Positions 8,819-18,208 of a stretch of 64,000 nt of DNA are shown here, piece after piece; the stretch's first letter is position 1, and every line of letters begins with the position of its first letter. The position numbers and the translations under genes are program-made. This DNA is from Pseudomonas rhodesiae (lineage in GTDB: Bacteria; Pseudomonadota; Gammaproteobacteria; Pseudomonadales; Pseudomonadaceae). Location: the NCBI RefSeq assembly GCF_007858255.1, contig NZ_VFEU01000006.1:186001-250000 (forward strand). The letters are read 5' to 3'. The notes under the pieces were generated by a model. The model had not been told where the DNA came from. It made no database searches and was given only the letters and a program-made list of their open reading frames with translations.

Positions 8819-10644
8819 TGGGCTTTCTCCGAAGCTTTCAGCCACCACGCGCTCAGGCCCAGGCTATAGGGCGGCGTGGTGACAAAGGCGAACCGGTTGC
8901 GGTAGGCCAGGCGATGATAGTTGAGGTACCAGTTGGGAATGCTGTAGTGCTGCCACAGCAGCACCCGGTCAAGGGCGCGTCCCGCGGCCAGTTGTTCTTC
9001 GCGGGTCTGGGCCGCCAGCAGCTGTTCCAGCAGATGGTCGACCACCGGGTTGGCGATGCCCGCGTAGTTCTTGCTGCCTTTGATAGCGGCCTGGCTGGAG
9101 TGGAAATACTGCCATTGTTCCAGGCCCGGGCTGAGGGTCTGGTTGAGGGTGATCAGGATCATGTCGAAGTCAAACTGATCCAGGCGTTGCTTGTATTGCG
9201 CACGGTCGACGGTACGCAGGCGCGCATCGACACCGATGCTGATCAGGTTCTCGACGTAGGGCTGCAGAATCCGCTCCAGGTTCGGGTTGACCAGCAGGAT
9301 CTCGAAGCGCAGCGGCTGCCCGTCCTTGTTCAGCAGGCGCTGCCCCGACAATGTCCACCCAGCCTCACCGAGCAGGGCCAGGGCATGGCGCAAGGTCTCG
9401 CGCGGGATTCCGCGACCGTCGGTGTGGGGCAGGCTGAAGGCTTGGGTGAACAGGTTAGGCGGCAGTTGATCGCGATAGGGCGACAGCATCAGCCATTCAT
9501 GCCCGACCGGCAGACCGGTCGCGGCGAACTCGCTGTTAGGGTAGTAACTCAAGGTGCGTTTATAGGCGTTGCTGAACAGCGTGCGGTTGGTCCATTCGAA
9601 GTCGAACATCAGGCCCAGGGCCTCGCGAACCTTGATCTGGCTGAAGGTCGGGCGCCGCGTGTTCATGAACAGGCCTTGGCTCTGGGTCGGTATCTGGTGG
9701 GCAATCTGTGCCTTGATCACCTCGCCACGGTTGACCGCCGGGAAGTTGTAGCCATTGGCCCAGTTTTTGGCCTGGTGTTCGATATAAATGTCGAACTCGC
9801 CGGCCTTGAACGCTTCGAAGGCCACGTCGCTGTCGCGGTAGAACTCTACGTCGACCTTGTCGTAGTTGTAGAACCCCCGGTTGACCGGCAAATCCTTGCC
9901 CCAGTAATCCTTGACTCGTTCGAACACCAGCTGCCGGCCCGGCGTGACCTTGCTGATACGGTACGGACCACTGCCCAGCGGCGGTTCGAAGGTGGTGGCC
10001 TTGAAATCGCGATTTTTCCAATAGTGCTGGGGCAGTACCGGTAACTCCCCCAGGCGCAGGATCAGCAACGGGTTGCCGGCGCGCTTGAACACAAAGCGGA
10101 TTCGATGGGGGTTGAGCACATCCACCCGCGCCACTTCCTGCAGATTGGTGCGGTATTGCGGGTGGCCTTCGGTCAGCAGGGTGCGATAGGAAAACGCCAC
10201 ATCGTCGGCGGTGATCGGCTTGCCGTCATGGAAGCGCGCTTGCGGACGCAGATTGAACACCACCCAACTGCGGTCCTCGCTGTATTCCACCGACTGCGCA
10301 ATCAGGCCGTAGCTGGAGGTGGGTTCATCGCCGGACGGCGCATATTCGCCGGTGCCGACCATCAGCGGCTCGTTCAGCTCATTGATGCCGTATTGCGAGA
10401 AGTTGGGCGTGGAAACCGGGCTTGAGCCCTTGAAAGTATAGGGGTTGAGCGTATCGAAGGTGCCAAACCCCATCACCCGCAAAGTGCCGCCTTTAGGCGC
10501 CGCAGGGTTTACCCAGTCGAAGTGGGTGAATTTGGCCGGGTACTTGAGCGTGCCGAACTGCGCATAACCGTGGCTTTCGGTAATCGTCGCGTTCGCAGCG
10601 AAGCTCAAGGCCAGACTTATTAGTAGAAGGAGGGGACGCTTCAA
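8815..10644 (-). CDS. nppA1: Extracellular solute-binding protein, family 5 (first copy, NppA1/YejA type)
   Basis: A 609-residue periplasmic binding protein and first gene of the importer operon. The signal peptide (MKRPLLLLISLALSFAANA) fits a TTG start at 10644; no ATG lies close enough to keep the signal sequence, and no strong Shine-Dalgarno is visible, so initiation is probably inefficient. It shares FTHFDWVNPAAPKGG and RPQARFHDGKPITADDVAFS with the second copy. Two diverged binding proteins feeding one permease pair suggest a widened ligand range. Confidence 0.9.
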   Translation of the reverse strand: MKRPLLLLISLALSFAANATITESHGYAQFGTLKYPAKFTHFDWVNPAAPKGGTLRVMGFGTFDTLNPYTFKGSSPVSTPNFSQYGINELNEPLMVGTGEYAPSGDEPTSSYGLIAQSVEYSEDRSWVVFNLRPQARFHDGKPITADDVAFSYRTLLTEGHPQYRTNLQEVARVDVLNPHRIRFVFKRAGNPLLILRLGELPVLPQHYWKNRDFKATTFEPPLGSGPYRISKVTPGRQLVFERVKDYWGKDLPVNRGFYNYDKVDVEFYRDSDVAFEAFKAGEFDIYIEHQAKNWANGYNFPAVNRGEVIKAQIAHQIPTQSQGLFMNTRRPTFSQIKVREALGLMFDFEWTNRTLFSNAYKRTLSYYPNSEFAATGLPVGHEWLMLSPYRDQLPPNLFTQAFSLPHTDGRGIPRETLRHALALLGEAGWTLSGQRLLNKDGQPLRFEILLVNPNLERILQPYVENLISIGVDARLRTVDRAQYKQRLDQFDFDMILITLNQTLSPGLEQWQYFHSSQAAIKGSKNYAGIANPVVDHLLEQLLAAQTREEQLAAGRALDRVLLWQHYSIPNWYLNYHRLAYRNRFAFVTTPPYSLGLSAWWLKASEKAQ

Positions 10645-10740
10645 GTCAGAGATCCGATCCAGGCGGCTTGGGCTTTATGGTCGGTACAGTAACAGCTTGT
10701 TCCGGTTGGAAAAAGACAGTCGCAAACACTGGAGAGCAAT

Positions 10741-10828
10741 GTGGGAGGGGGCTTGCCCCCGATGTTGGTGTGTCAGCCAGTGAATCTGGTGACTGGCACA
10801 CTGCCATCGGGGGCAAGCCCCCTCCCAC
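10741..10828. repeat. REPIN: two inverted REP sequences
   Basis: The palindromic core GGGGGCTTGCCCCC and its inverted copy (GGGGGCAAGCCCCC) form the two ends of an 88-base element, with GTGGGAG outer ends. An extra hairpin (GCCAGT...ACTGGC) lies between them. It sits in the 210-base gap between mltD and nppA1, both on the minus strand. This is the arrangement of Pseudomonas REP doublets; two more with the same core occur in this window. Confidence 0.9.
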
Positions 10829-10854
10829 ATGGTTTCTGCGGCGTTCTTCAGGCG

Positions 10855-12267
10855 TTAGCGCGGCCCAGACACCACCAGCATTTGCCCTGGCTTCAGTGCC
10901 TGGCCGGTGCGCGGGTTCCAGCGCTTGAGATGCTGCATCTCGACGTTGAAGCGCTTGGCGACGATGTACAGCGAATCACCTTTCTTGACCTTGTACTGCA
11001 CCGGTTTCTTGCTGTCGGCCTTGGCCACCACCTTGCGGTTGTCCTGCATCACGAGGATCTGGCCGACCTTGAGGGCCTGGCCGTTGAGCTGGTTCCAGCG
11101 CTGCAGGTCGTGCACATCGACTTTATTGGCTTTGGCGATCAGCGTCAGGTTGTCGCCACTGCGCACTTTGTAGGTGCGGGTGCGGCCGGCCACCCGCGTG
11201 GTCTCGACTTCGTCGAACACCTGTTTTTTCGGACGCATCGCCAGCAATTCTTCAGGCTTCATCGTCGACAGGGTGCTGGTGAGCAGTTGCGCCTTGGAAC
11301 TGGGCACCAGCAAATGCTGCGGCCCATCCAGGGTGGTGCGTTGTTTCAAGGCCGGGTTGAGCTGGAACAGCTCGTCTTCGTCGATTTCAGCCAGCGCGGC
11401 GACCCGGGACAGGTCCATGCTTTGCTTGACTTCCACCACTTCGAAGTACGGCGTGTTGGCAATCGGGTTCAGGTTGACGCCGTAGGCTTCGGGCGCCAGC
11501 ACCACTTGGGAAAGCGCCAGGAACTTGGGCACGTAGTCCTTGGTTTCCTGGGGCAGCGGCAGGTTCCAGTAATCGGTCGGCAGGCCGAGCTTTTCGTTGC
11601 GTTCGATGGCGCGGCTGACGGTGCCTTCGCCGGCGTTATACGCGGCCAGGGCCAGCAGCCAATCGCCGTTGAACATGTCGTGCAGACGGGTCAGGTAGTC
11701 CAAGGCGGCGGTGGTGGAGGCGGTGATGTCGCGACGGCCGTCGTAGGCACGGGTTTGGCGCAGGTTGAAGTAGCGCCCGGTGGAGGGGATGAACTGCCAC
11801 AGGCCGACCGCGTCACTGCGCGAATAGGCCATTGGGTTGTAGGCACTTTCGATCACTGGCAGCAGTGCCAGCTCCAGGGGCATGTTGCGTTCTTCAAGAC
11901 GTTCGACAATGTAATGAATGTAGAGGCTACCGCGTTCGCCGGCGTTTTCGAGAAAGGACGGATTGCTGGCGAACCACAAGCGCTGTTGCTCGATGCGCGG
12001 GTTGACGCCTACACCCTCCTGCAATTGGAAGCCTCGGCGCATCCGCTCCCAGACGTCCTGGGGTACTTCAGGGCTGGGCTTCTCGGAGAGCCAGATAGGT
12101 TTCTGTTTGATTTTGGCGGCAAGATTGGGTTTGGGTTGCACGGTGGATTGTGCGGCGAAATTCGTCGATTGGCAGCCCGCCAGTGTGGCGGACACGGCCA
12201 CCGCCACAGCTTGAGCCAGGCGGGTCAATGCGTCTGAATGGTTGGATTTACGAATAGATGACGACAT
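10855..12267 (-). CDS. mltD: Membrane-bound lytic murein transglycosylase D with LysM repeats
   Basis: A 470-residue outer-membrane lipoprotein that cleaves the peptidoglycan glycan strand with anhydro-muropeptide formation. The lipobox TLAGC places the lipidated Cys at 32. The SLT/goose-lysozyme fold has catalytic Glu140 in LLPVIESAYNP, then GLWQFIPSTG (156-164) and ALAAYNAGEG (207-215). Two LysM peptidoglycan-binding repeats occupy about 365-407 and 424-466. The ATG at 12267 gives a normal lipoprotein signal; an in-frame TTG 8 codons upstream is less likely. gloB lies upstream on the same strand. Confidence 0.94.
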   Translation of the reverse strand: MSSSIRKSNHSDALTRLAQAVAVAVSATLAGCQSTNFAAQSTVQPKPNLAAKIKQKPIWLSEKPSPEVPQDVWERMRRGFQLQEGVGVNPRIEQQRLWFASNPSFLENAGERGSLYIHYIVERLEERNMPLELALLPVIESAYNPMAYSRSDAVGLWQFIPSTGRYFNLRQTRAYDGRRDITASTTAALDYLTRLHDMFNGDWLLALAAYNAGEGTVSRAIERNEKLGLPTDYWNLPLPQETKDYVPKFLALSQVVLAPEAYGVNLNPIANTPYFEVVEVKQSMDLSRVAALAEIDEDELFQLNPALKQRTTLDGPQHLLVPSSKAQLLTSTLSTMKPEELLAMRPKKQVFDEVETTRVAGRTRTYKVRSGDNLTLIAKANKVDVHDLQRWNQLNGQALKVGQILVMQDNRKVVAKADSKKPVQYKVKKGDSLYIVAKRFNVEMQHLKRWNPRTGQALKPGQMLVVSGPR

Positions 12268-12365
12268 TGGCTGGAAGTAAGTTCCGGGCAAAAATGTCGG
12301 GCGATTCTAGAAAGCACTTAGGTTCCGGTCAACCATTCAGAAATTGCGTATCAGATTGCATCGAC

Positions 12366-13133
12366 TTAGAACTTATCTTTCCATGCCCTCAAGCTGGCAA
12401 ACACCTCGGCCCCAGAGCGGTTGTCGCGTCCGTTCCGTTCGTCCGCTTTTTGTTTAACGGATGTTTCAGCGGTGCGCAAAAAGGGATTGGTACGCTTTTC
12501 CAGGGCCAGATTGGACGGCAGCGTCATTTCATTGAGAGACCGTAGCTGGCGCACATGCTCCACGCGTTCGGCAATGTCGGTGTTATCCGGCTCCACCGCC
12601 GCGGCAAACTTGAGGTTGCTCTGGGTGTACTCATGAGTGCAGTACACCTGCGTGTCGTCGGGCAAGGCGGCCAGGCGTTGCAGCGAGGCGTGCATCTGCT
12701 CGGGGGTGCCTTCGAACAGACGCCCGCAACCGGCGGCAAACAGGGTATCGCCACAGAACAGCACGCCCTCATGGTAGTAGGCGATATGGCCGAGGGTATG
12801 GCCGGGTACGGTATATACGTCGAAATCCCAGCCCAGCACGCTGACGCGGTCGTTGTCGCGCAGCGCGACGTCCCGTGCGGGGATATTCTCATCGGCTGGG
12901 CCGTAAACGGTGGCATCGGTTGCACTCTTCAAACGCTCGACACCGCCGACATGGTCATGGTGATGGTGAGTGATGAGGATATCGGTGAGGGACCAGCCTG
13001 GATGCTGCTGCAACCAGGCCAGTACCGGCGCGGCATCGCCGGGGTCGACTACCGCGCAGCGCTGGGTGCCGGGGTCTTGTAACAACCAGATGTAGTTATC
13101 GGTGAAGGCGGGCAGGGCACTGATCTGTATCAT
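12366..13133 (-). CDS. gloB: Hydroxyacylglutathione hydrolase (glyoxalase II)
   Basis: A 255-residue metallo-beta-lactamase-fold enzyme that hydrolyses S-lactoylglutathione to lactate and glutathione, the second step of methylglyoxal detoxification. The binuclear metal motif THHHHDH is at 55-61, with GHTLGH and FCGDTLF further on and a C-terminal glyoxalase II domain ending LRAWKDKF. The start [18 protein letters not shown] is the family's usual N-terminus. It is divergent from the methyltransferase gene, 65 bases apart, so the two may share a promoter region. Confidence 0.95.
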   Translation of the reverse strand: MIQISALPAFTDNYIWLLQDPGTQRCAVVDPGDAAPVLAWLQQHPGWSLTDILITHHHHDHVGGVERLKSATDATVYGPADENIPARDVALRDNDRVSVLGWDFDVYTVPGHTLGHIAYYHEGVLFCGDTLFAAGCGRLFEGTPEQMHASLQRLAALPDDTQVYCTHEYTQSNLKFAAAVEPDNTDIAERVEHVRQLRSLNEMTLPSNLALEKRTNPFLRTAETSVKQKADERNGRDNRSGAEVFASLRAWKDKF

Positions 13134-13198
13134 TCTTCGATTCGCCAAGCTGAACACATTGGTGCATCTTAGAACGTCTAGGCAAGTTGGAGAATGCA

Positions 13199-13957
13199 AT
13201 GACTGATAAAGCGTTCGCCCAGGCCGATCCTGAGTGGCTGGCTCTGATCAGCGCGGCCCGTGAATGGTTGTCCGGACCGGTCGGGCAATTTTTGCTGGAT
13301 GAAGAACGGCGCATGCTCGAAGACGAGTTGGGCCGGTTTTTCGGTGGTTATCTGGTGCATTACGGCCCCTCGGCCCAAACACCGCCCGCCGCGCCGCAGG
13401 TGCAGCGCAATGTGCGTCTTGGCGCGCCATTGCCGGGCGTGGAAATTGTCTGCGAGGAACAAGCCTGGCCGTTGAGCGAACACGCCGCCGATGTGGTGGT
13501 GTTGCAGCATGGCCTGGATTTCTGCCTGTCACCCCATGGCTTGCTGCGCGAAGCGGCGAGCAGCGTCCGCCCTGGCGGGCATCTGCTGATTGTCGGCATC
13601 AACCCCTGGAGCAGTTGGGGCCTGCGCCATGTGTTCGCTCACGATGCCCTGCGCCAGGCGCGCTGCATCTCACCCTCGCGGGTGGGGGACTGGCTCAACC
13701 TGCTGGGCTTCGCGCTGGAGAAACGCCGCTTCGGGTGCTATCGTCCGCCGCTTGCCTCGGCCAAGTGGCAGGCTCGCCTGGCGGGCTGGGAGCGCAGGGC
13801 GGGTGCCTGGCAGTTGTCGGGCGGCGGCTTCTATTTATTGGTGGCGCGCAAGATCGCGGTCGGGTTGCGACCGGTACGCCAGGCGCGACGCGAACCCCTA
13901 GGCAAGCTGGTGCCAATGCCGATGGCCAAGGTCAACCGCAAGCAAAGCCAACCGTAA
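13199..13957 (+). CDS. SAM-dependent methyltransferase, class I, substrate unknown
   Basis: A 252-residue cytoplasmic protein. The central part has the methyltransferase pattern: [11 protein letters not shown] (about 99-109), then [20 protein letters not shown] (about 126-145). The SAM-binding glycine loop is not obvious. GGAG precedes the ATG at good spacing. The basic C-terminus is probably disordered. It sits between divergent gloB and rnhA, an order I know from other Pseudomonas, but I do not know its substrate. Confidence 0.8.
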   Translation: MTDKAFAQADPEWLALISAAREWLSGPVGQFLLDEERRMLEDELGRFFGGYLVHYGPSAQTPPAAPQVQRNVRLGAPLPGVEIVCEEQAWPLSEHAADVVVLQHGLDFCLSPHGLLREAASSVRPGGHLLIVGINPWSSWGLRHVFAHDALRQARCISPSRVGDWLNLLGFALEKRRFGCYRPPLASAKWQARLAGWERRAGAWQLSGGGFYLLVARKIAVGLRPVRQARREPLGKLVPMPMAKVNRKQSQP

Positions 13958-13988
13958 ATACTTCTTTTGATTTCAGACCGAGCAACCG

Positions 13989-14441
13989 ATGACCGATAGC
14001 GTAGAACTCTTCACCGATGGCGCCTGCAAAGGCAATCCCGGCCCAGGCGGCTGGGGCGCCTTACTGGTTTGCAAGGGTGTCGAGAAGGAATTGTGGGGCG
14101 GCGAAGCCAACACCACCAACAACCGCATGGAACTGATGGGCGCCATTCGCGGCCTCGAAGAACTCAAGCGTCGCTGCAACGTGTTGCTGGTGACCGACTC
14201 GCAGTACGTGATGAAGGGCATCAACGAGTGGATGGTCAACTGGAAGAAGCGCGGTTGGAAAACCGCCGCCAAGGAGCCGGTAAAAAATGCCGACTTGTGG
14301 CAATTGCTCGATGAGCAATGCAATCGCCATGACATCACCTGGAAATGGGTGCGCGGGCACATCGGCCATCCCGGTAACGAACGCGCCGACCAACTGGCCA
14401 ACCGGGGGGTCGATGAAGTGCGTGGCTACAAGCAGGGCTGA
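13989..14441 (+). CDS. rnhA: Ribonuclease HI
   Basis: A 150-residue enzyme that cuts RNA in RNA:DNA hybrids. The catalytic acidic residues are in place: Asp10 ([18 protein letters not shown]), Glu48 ([10 protein letters not shown]), Asp70 (LVTDSQYV) and the late Asp in GNERADQLA. Length matches the family. It lies 31 bases after the methyltransferase gene and 63 before dnaQ, the common rnhA-dnaQ pairing. Confidence 0.97.
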   Translation: MTDSVELFTDGACKGNPGPGGWGALLVCKGVEKELWGGEANTTNNRMELMGAIRGLEELKRRCNVLLVTDSQYVMKGINEWMVNWKKRGWKTAAKEPVKNADLWQLLDEQCNRHDITWKWVRGHIGHPGNERADQLANRGVDEVRGYKQG

Positions 14442-14504
14442 TGCCGGTTGACATGTTAATATCGCGCGCTTTGAACCACCCACACCGTTGAGAGCTGAAC
14501 CCTG

Positions 14505-15251
14505 ATGGCCATTCGATCTGTTGTACTCGATACCGAAACCACCGGCATGCCGGTGACCGACGGCCACCGGATCATTGAAATCGGCTGCGTCGAACTGATG
14601 GGGCGCCGCCTTACCGGTCGTCATTTTCACGTCTACCTGCAACCGGATCGCGACAGCGACGAAGGCGCGATTGCCGTTCACGGCATCACCGACGAATTCC
14701 TCAAAGGCAAACCACGCTTTGCCGAGGTGGCCGATGAATTTTTCGAATTCATCAACGGCGCCCAGTTGATCATCCATAACGCGGCGTTCGACGTAGGCTT
14801 CATCAATAACGAGTTCGCCCTGATGGGGCAGACCGACCGCGCTGACATTTCCCAGCACTGTTCGATCCTCGACACCCTGATGATGGCCCGTGAACGGCAT
14901 CCGGGGCAGCGCAACAGCCTGGATGCCCTGTGCAAACGCTATGGCGTCGACAACTCCGGCCGTGAACTCCACGGCGCCTTGCTCGACTCGGAAATCCTCG
15001 CCGACGTTTACCTGACCATGACCGGCGGGCAGACTAGCCTGTCCCTGGCCGGTAACGCGTCCGATGGCGCCGGCTCGGCCGAAGGTTCAGGCAACCGCCC
15101 TTCGGAGATTCGCCGCCTGCCAGCCGACCGCAAGCCCACCACTATCATTCGCGCCAGCGAGCAGGACCTGGCAGAGCACGCGGCACGCCTGGAAGCCATT
15201 GCCAAGTCCGCCGGTGCACCGGCGTTGTGGACCCAACTGACCCAACAGTAA
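14505..15251 (+). CDS. dnaQ: DNA polymerase III epsilon subunit (3'-5' proofreading exonuclease)
   Basis: A 248-residue proofreading subunit of the replicative polymerase. Exo I is DTETTG (Asp9, Glu11), Exo II HNAAFDVGF, and Exo III ends HGALLDSEILADVY, giving the DEDDh set. The C-terminal third (after about 185) is a linker plus the segment that binds the alpha subunit. A weak hairpin (AAGGGGGCCTCGCTCCCTT) follows the stop and may act as an attenuator before ldcA. Confidence 0.96.
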   Translation: MAIRSVVLDTETTGMPVTDGHRIIEIGCVELMGRRLTGRHFHVYLQPDRDSDEGAIAVHGITDEFLKGKPRFAEVADEFFEFINGAQLIIHNAAFDVGFINNEFALMGQTDRADISQHCSILDTLMMARERHPGQRNSLDALCKRYGVDNSGRELHGALLDSEILADVYLTMTGGQTSLSLAGNASDGAGSAEGSGNRPSEIRRLPADRKPTTIIRASEQDLAEHAARLEAIAKSAGAPALWTQLTQQ

Positions 15252-15362
15252 TGCGCAAGGGGGCCTCGCTCCCTTCCATCGCTGGCCGTCAAAATCTTCA
15301 TTCGCCACATCCGCTCCCAGCTTCTACCCTTGAGTGCATAGCCCTCAGGACTACAAGCTCTC

Positions 15363-17618
15363 ATGTACAAAGACCTGAAATTCCCCATCCTTATCGTGCA
15401 CCGCGACATCAAGGCCGACACCGTTGCCGGTGATCGGGTCAGGGGGATTGCCCAGGAGTTGGAACAAGAGGGTTTCAGTATTTTCTCCGCCGTGGACTAC
15501 GCCGAAGGTCGGCTGGTGGCGTCTACCCATCATGGCCTGGCATGCATGCTGATCGCCGCCGAAGGTGCCGGTGAAAACACCCATCTGCTGCAAAACATGG
15601 TGGAACTGATCCGTCTGGCCAGGCTGCGTGCGCCGAACTTGCCAATCTTCGCCTTGGGTGAGCAGGTCACTCTGGAGAACGCTCCGGCCGATGCCATGAG
15701 CGAACTCAACCAATTGCGCGGCATTCTCTATCTGTTCGAAGACACCGTGCCGTTCCTGGCCCGGCAAGTGGCCCGTGCGGCGCGCACTTACCTGGATGGG
15801 TTGTTGCCGCCGTTCTTCAAGGCGCTGGTGCAGCACACCGCCGACTCCAATTATTCCTGGCACACCCCCGGCCATGGCGGCGGCGTGGCCTATCGCAAAA
15901 GCCCGGTGGGGCAGGCGTTCCATCAATTTTTCGGGGAAAACACCCTGCGCTCGGACTTGTCGGTCTCGGTGCCCGAACTCGGGTCGTTACTGGACCACAC
16001 CGGCCCTCTGGCCGAAGCCGAAGCCCGTGCCGCGCGCAATTTCGGCGCCGACCATACCTTTTTCGTGATCAACGGCACCTCCACCGCCAACAAGATCGTC
16101 TGGCATTCCATGGTCGGTCGCGATGATCTGGTGCTGGTGGATCGCAATTGCCATAAATCGGTACTGCATTCGATCATCATGACCGGCGCCATTCCCCTGT
16201 ACCTGTGCCCAGAGCGCAATGAGCTGGGGATCATCGGCCCCATCCCGCTCAGCGAGTTCAGCCCCGAGTCGATCCGCGCCAAGATCGATGCCAGCCCGTT
16301 GACCCGAGGTCGGCCACCCAAGGTGAAGTTGGCGGTGGTGACCAATTCCACTTACGACGGCCTGTGTTACAACGCCGAACTGATCAAGCAGCAACTGGGC
16401 AGCAGCGTCGAGGTGCTGCATTTCGATGAAGCCTGGTACGCCTATGCGGCGTTTCACGAGTTCTTCGCCGGACGTTACGGCATGGGTACCTCGCGCACCG
16501 TAGACAGCCCGCTGGTGTTCACCACCCATTCCACCCACAAGTTGCTGGCGGCCTTCAGCCAGGCGTCGATGATCCATGTACAGGACGGCGGTGCGCGCCA
16601 GTTGGACCGCGATCGGTTCAACGAAGCGTTCATGATGCATATCTCCACCTCGCCGCAATACAGCATCATCGCCTCGCTGGATGTCGCCTCGGCCATGATG
16701 GAAGGCCCGGCCGGCCGCTCGCTGTTGCAGGAAATGTTCGATGAGGCCCTGAGTTTCCGCCGGGCCCTGGCCAATCTGCGTCAGCATCTGCCGGCCGAGG
16801 ATTGGTGGTTTTCCATCTGGCAACCGCCCTCGGTGGCCGGCATCGACCGTGTTGCCACGGCGGATTGGCTGTTGCATCCCGAAGATGACTGGCATGGCTT
16901 CGGCGACGTGGCCGAAGACTACGTATTGCTCGATCCGATCAAAGTCACCCTGGTTATGCCCGGTCTCACGGCCGGCGGTGCGTTGAGCGATTGCGGGATT
17001 CCCGCCGCAGTGGTCAGCAAGTTCCTCTGGGAGCGTGGGCTGGTAGTGGAAAAGACTGGGCTGTATTCCTTCCTCGTGCTGTTTTCCATGGGCATCACCA
17101 AAGGCAAATGGAGTACCTTGCTCACCGAGTTGCTGGAGTTCAAACGCAACTACGACGCCAATGTCAGCCTGGCCAGTTGCCTGCCTTCGGTATTTGCCCA
17201 GGGGCCGGTGCGTTATCAGGGGCTGGGGTTGCGCGACCTCTGCAACCAATTGCACAGTTGCTACCGCAGCAACGCCACGGCCAAGCATCTCAAGCGCATG
17301 TACACGGTGTTGCCGGAGATCGCCATGAAACCAGCCGACGCCTACGACCAGTTGGTCCGGGGCGAAGTCGAGGCCGTTTCCATCGATGCCTTGCCAGGGC
17401 GCGTCGCAGCGGTGATGCTGGTGCCGTACCCGCCGGGCATCCCATTGATCATGCCGGGCGAACGCTTTACCGAGTGCACCCGGTCGATCATCGACTACCT
17501 GGCATTTGCCCGCACGTTTGATAGCAGTTTCCCAGGGTTTGTCGCGGATGTTCACGGGTTACAACACGAAGACGGCGGCAGTGGTCGTTGTTACACCGTC
17601 GATTGCATCAAAGGTTAA
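15363..17618 (+). CDS. ldcA: Lysine (Orn/Lys/Arg-type) decarboxylase
   Basis: A 751-residue fold-III PLP-dependent decarboxylase of the Pseudomonas LdcA type, converting lysine to cadaverine. It has an N-terminal wing domain (1-130), the aminotransferase-like domain with YSWHTPGHGGG and the PLP-binding lysine in HSTHKLLAAFSQ (Lys393), and the C-terminal domain with YPPGIPLIMPGE. Length equals that I recall for P. aeruginosa LdcA. The acetyltransferase gene follows after 2 bases, probably as one transcript. Confidence 0.92.
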   Translation: MYKDLKFPILIVHRDIKADTVAGDRVRGIAQELEQEGFSIFSAVDYAEGRLVASTHHGLACMLIAAEGAGENTHLLQNMVELIRLARLRAPNLPIFALGEQVTLENAPADAMSELNQLRGILYLFEDTVPFLARQVARAARTYLDGLLPPFFKALVQHTADSNYSWHTPGHGGGVAYRKSPVGQAFHQFFGENTLRSDLSVSVPELGSLLDHTGPLAEAEARAARNFGADHTFFVINGTSTANKIVWHSMVGRDDLVLVDRNCHKSVLHSIIMTGAIPLYLCPERNELGIIGPIPLSEFSPESIRAKIDASPLTRGRPPKVKLAVVTNSTYDGLCYNAELIKQQLGSSVEVLHFDEAWYAYAAFHEFFAGRYGMGTSRTVDSPLVFTTHSTHKLLAAFSQASMIHVQDGGARQLDRDRFNEAFMMHISTSPQYSIIASLDVASAMMEGPAGRSLLQEMFDEALSFRRALANLRQHLPAEDWWFSIWQPPSVAGIDRVATADWLLHPEDDWHGFGDVAEDYVLLDPIKVTLVMPGLTAGGALSDCGIPAAVVSKFLWERGLVVEKTGLYSFLVLFSMGITKGKWSTLLTELLEFKRNYDANVSLASCLPSVFAQGPVRYQGLGLRDLCNQLHSCYRSNATAKHLKRMYTVLPEIAMKPADAYDQLVRGEVEAVSIDALPGRVAAVMLVPYPPGIPLIMPGERFTECTRSIIDYLAFARTFDSSFPGFVADVHGLQHEDGGSGRCYTVDCIKG

Positions 17619-17620
17619 GG

Positions 17621-18208
17621 ATGTCTATGCAAGCTGTAACGAACCCGAAGTATCCAGGGCTCAGTGTGCGGGTCGCCGATGCAGGCTTTGACGCTTATGT
17701 CTGGGGCAATGATTTCAGCTTCGAAGTCAGTGGCTATGGCGTGCCGCAGATGGGTAAGCGGGTCGATCAATGGCCGGTGGAGCGCATCCTGCCGTACCGC
17801 AAGTGCTATGGCATTGACCCGGAGGAGTTCGCCAGTTTCCGCGACGCCCCCGACAGCGCCATCTTTATGGCCTACCTAGATGACGAGCCGGTGGGGCACA
17901 TCGTCGTCAGCACCAATTGGAACGGCTTTGCCCATGTCGACGAGCTGGCGGTGGCGCTGCAAGCACGCCGGCACGGGGTGGCCAAGGCGCTCCTGGATGT
18001 GGCGCAGTTCTGGAGCCGCAAGAAAAGCCTGCCGGGCATGGTGCTGGAAACCCAGAACAACAACCTCGGCGCGTGCCGCCTGTATGAGCGTTGCGGCTAT
18101 GTGATGGGCGGGATCGACCACCTGCGCTATCGCGGCATCGACCCACAGACCCGCGAAGTGGCGATTTTCTGGTATCGGCTGTTCAAAAGCGAAGTCGACA
18201 AGGCTTAG
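17621..18208 (+). CDS. GNAT-family N-acetyltransferase coupled to ldcA
   Basis: A 195-residue acetyl-CoA-dependent acetyltransferase. The acetyl-CoA-binding part spans about 85-165 (IVVSTNWNGFAHVDELAVAL, then RRHGVAKALLDVA, NNLGACRLYERCGYVMGG). AAGG precedes ATG 17621, only 2 bases after the ldcA stop; an ATG two codons later is possible. Its position suggests a substrate in lysine or cadaverine metabolism, which is inference. Its stop abuts the stop of the convergent LysR gene with no gap. Confidence 0.88.
   Translation: MSMQAVTNPKYPGLSVRVADAGFDAYVWGNDFSFEVSGYGVPQMGKRVDQWPVERILPYRKCYGIDPEEFASFRDAPDSAIFMAYLDDEPVGHIVVSTNWNGFAHVDELAVALQARRHGVAKALLDVAQFWSRKKSLPGMVLETQNNNLGACRLYERCGYVMGGIDHLRYRGIDPQTREVAIFWYRLFKSEVDKA

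Noticed and set aside
15987..17555. A 522-codon open frame on the minus strand
   Set aside because: Antisense of ldcA, which is complete and clearly functional.
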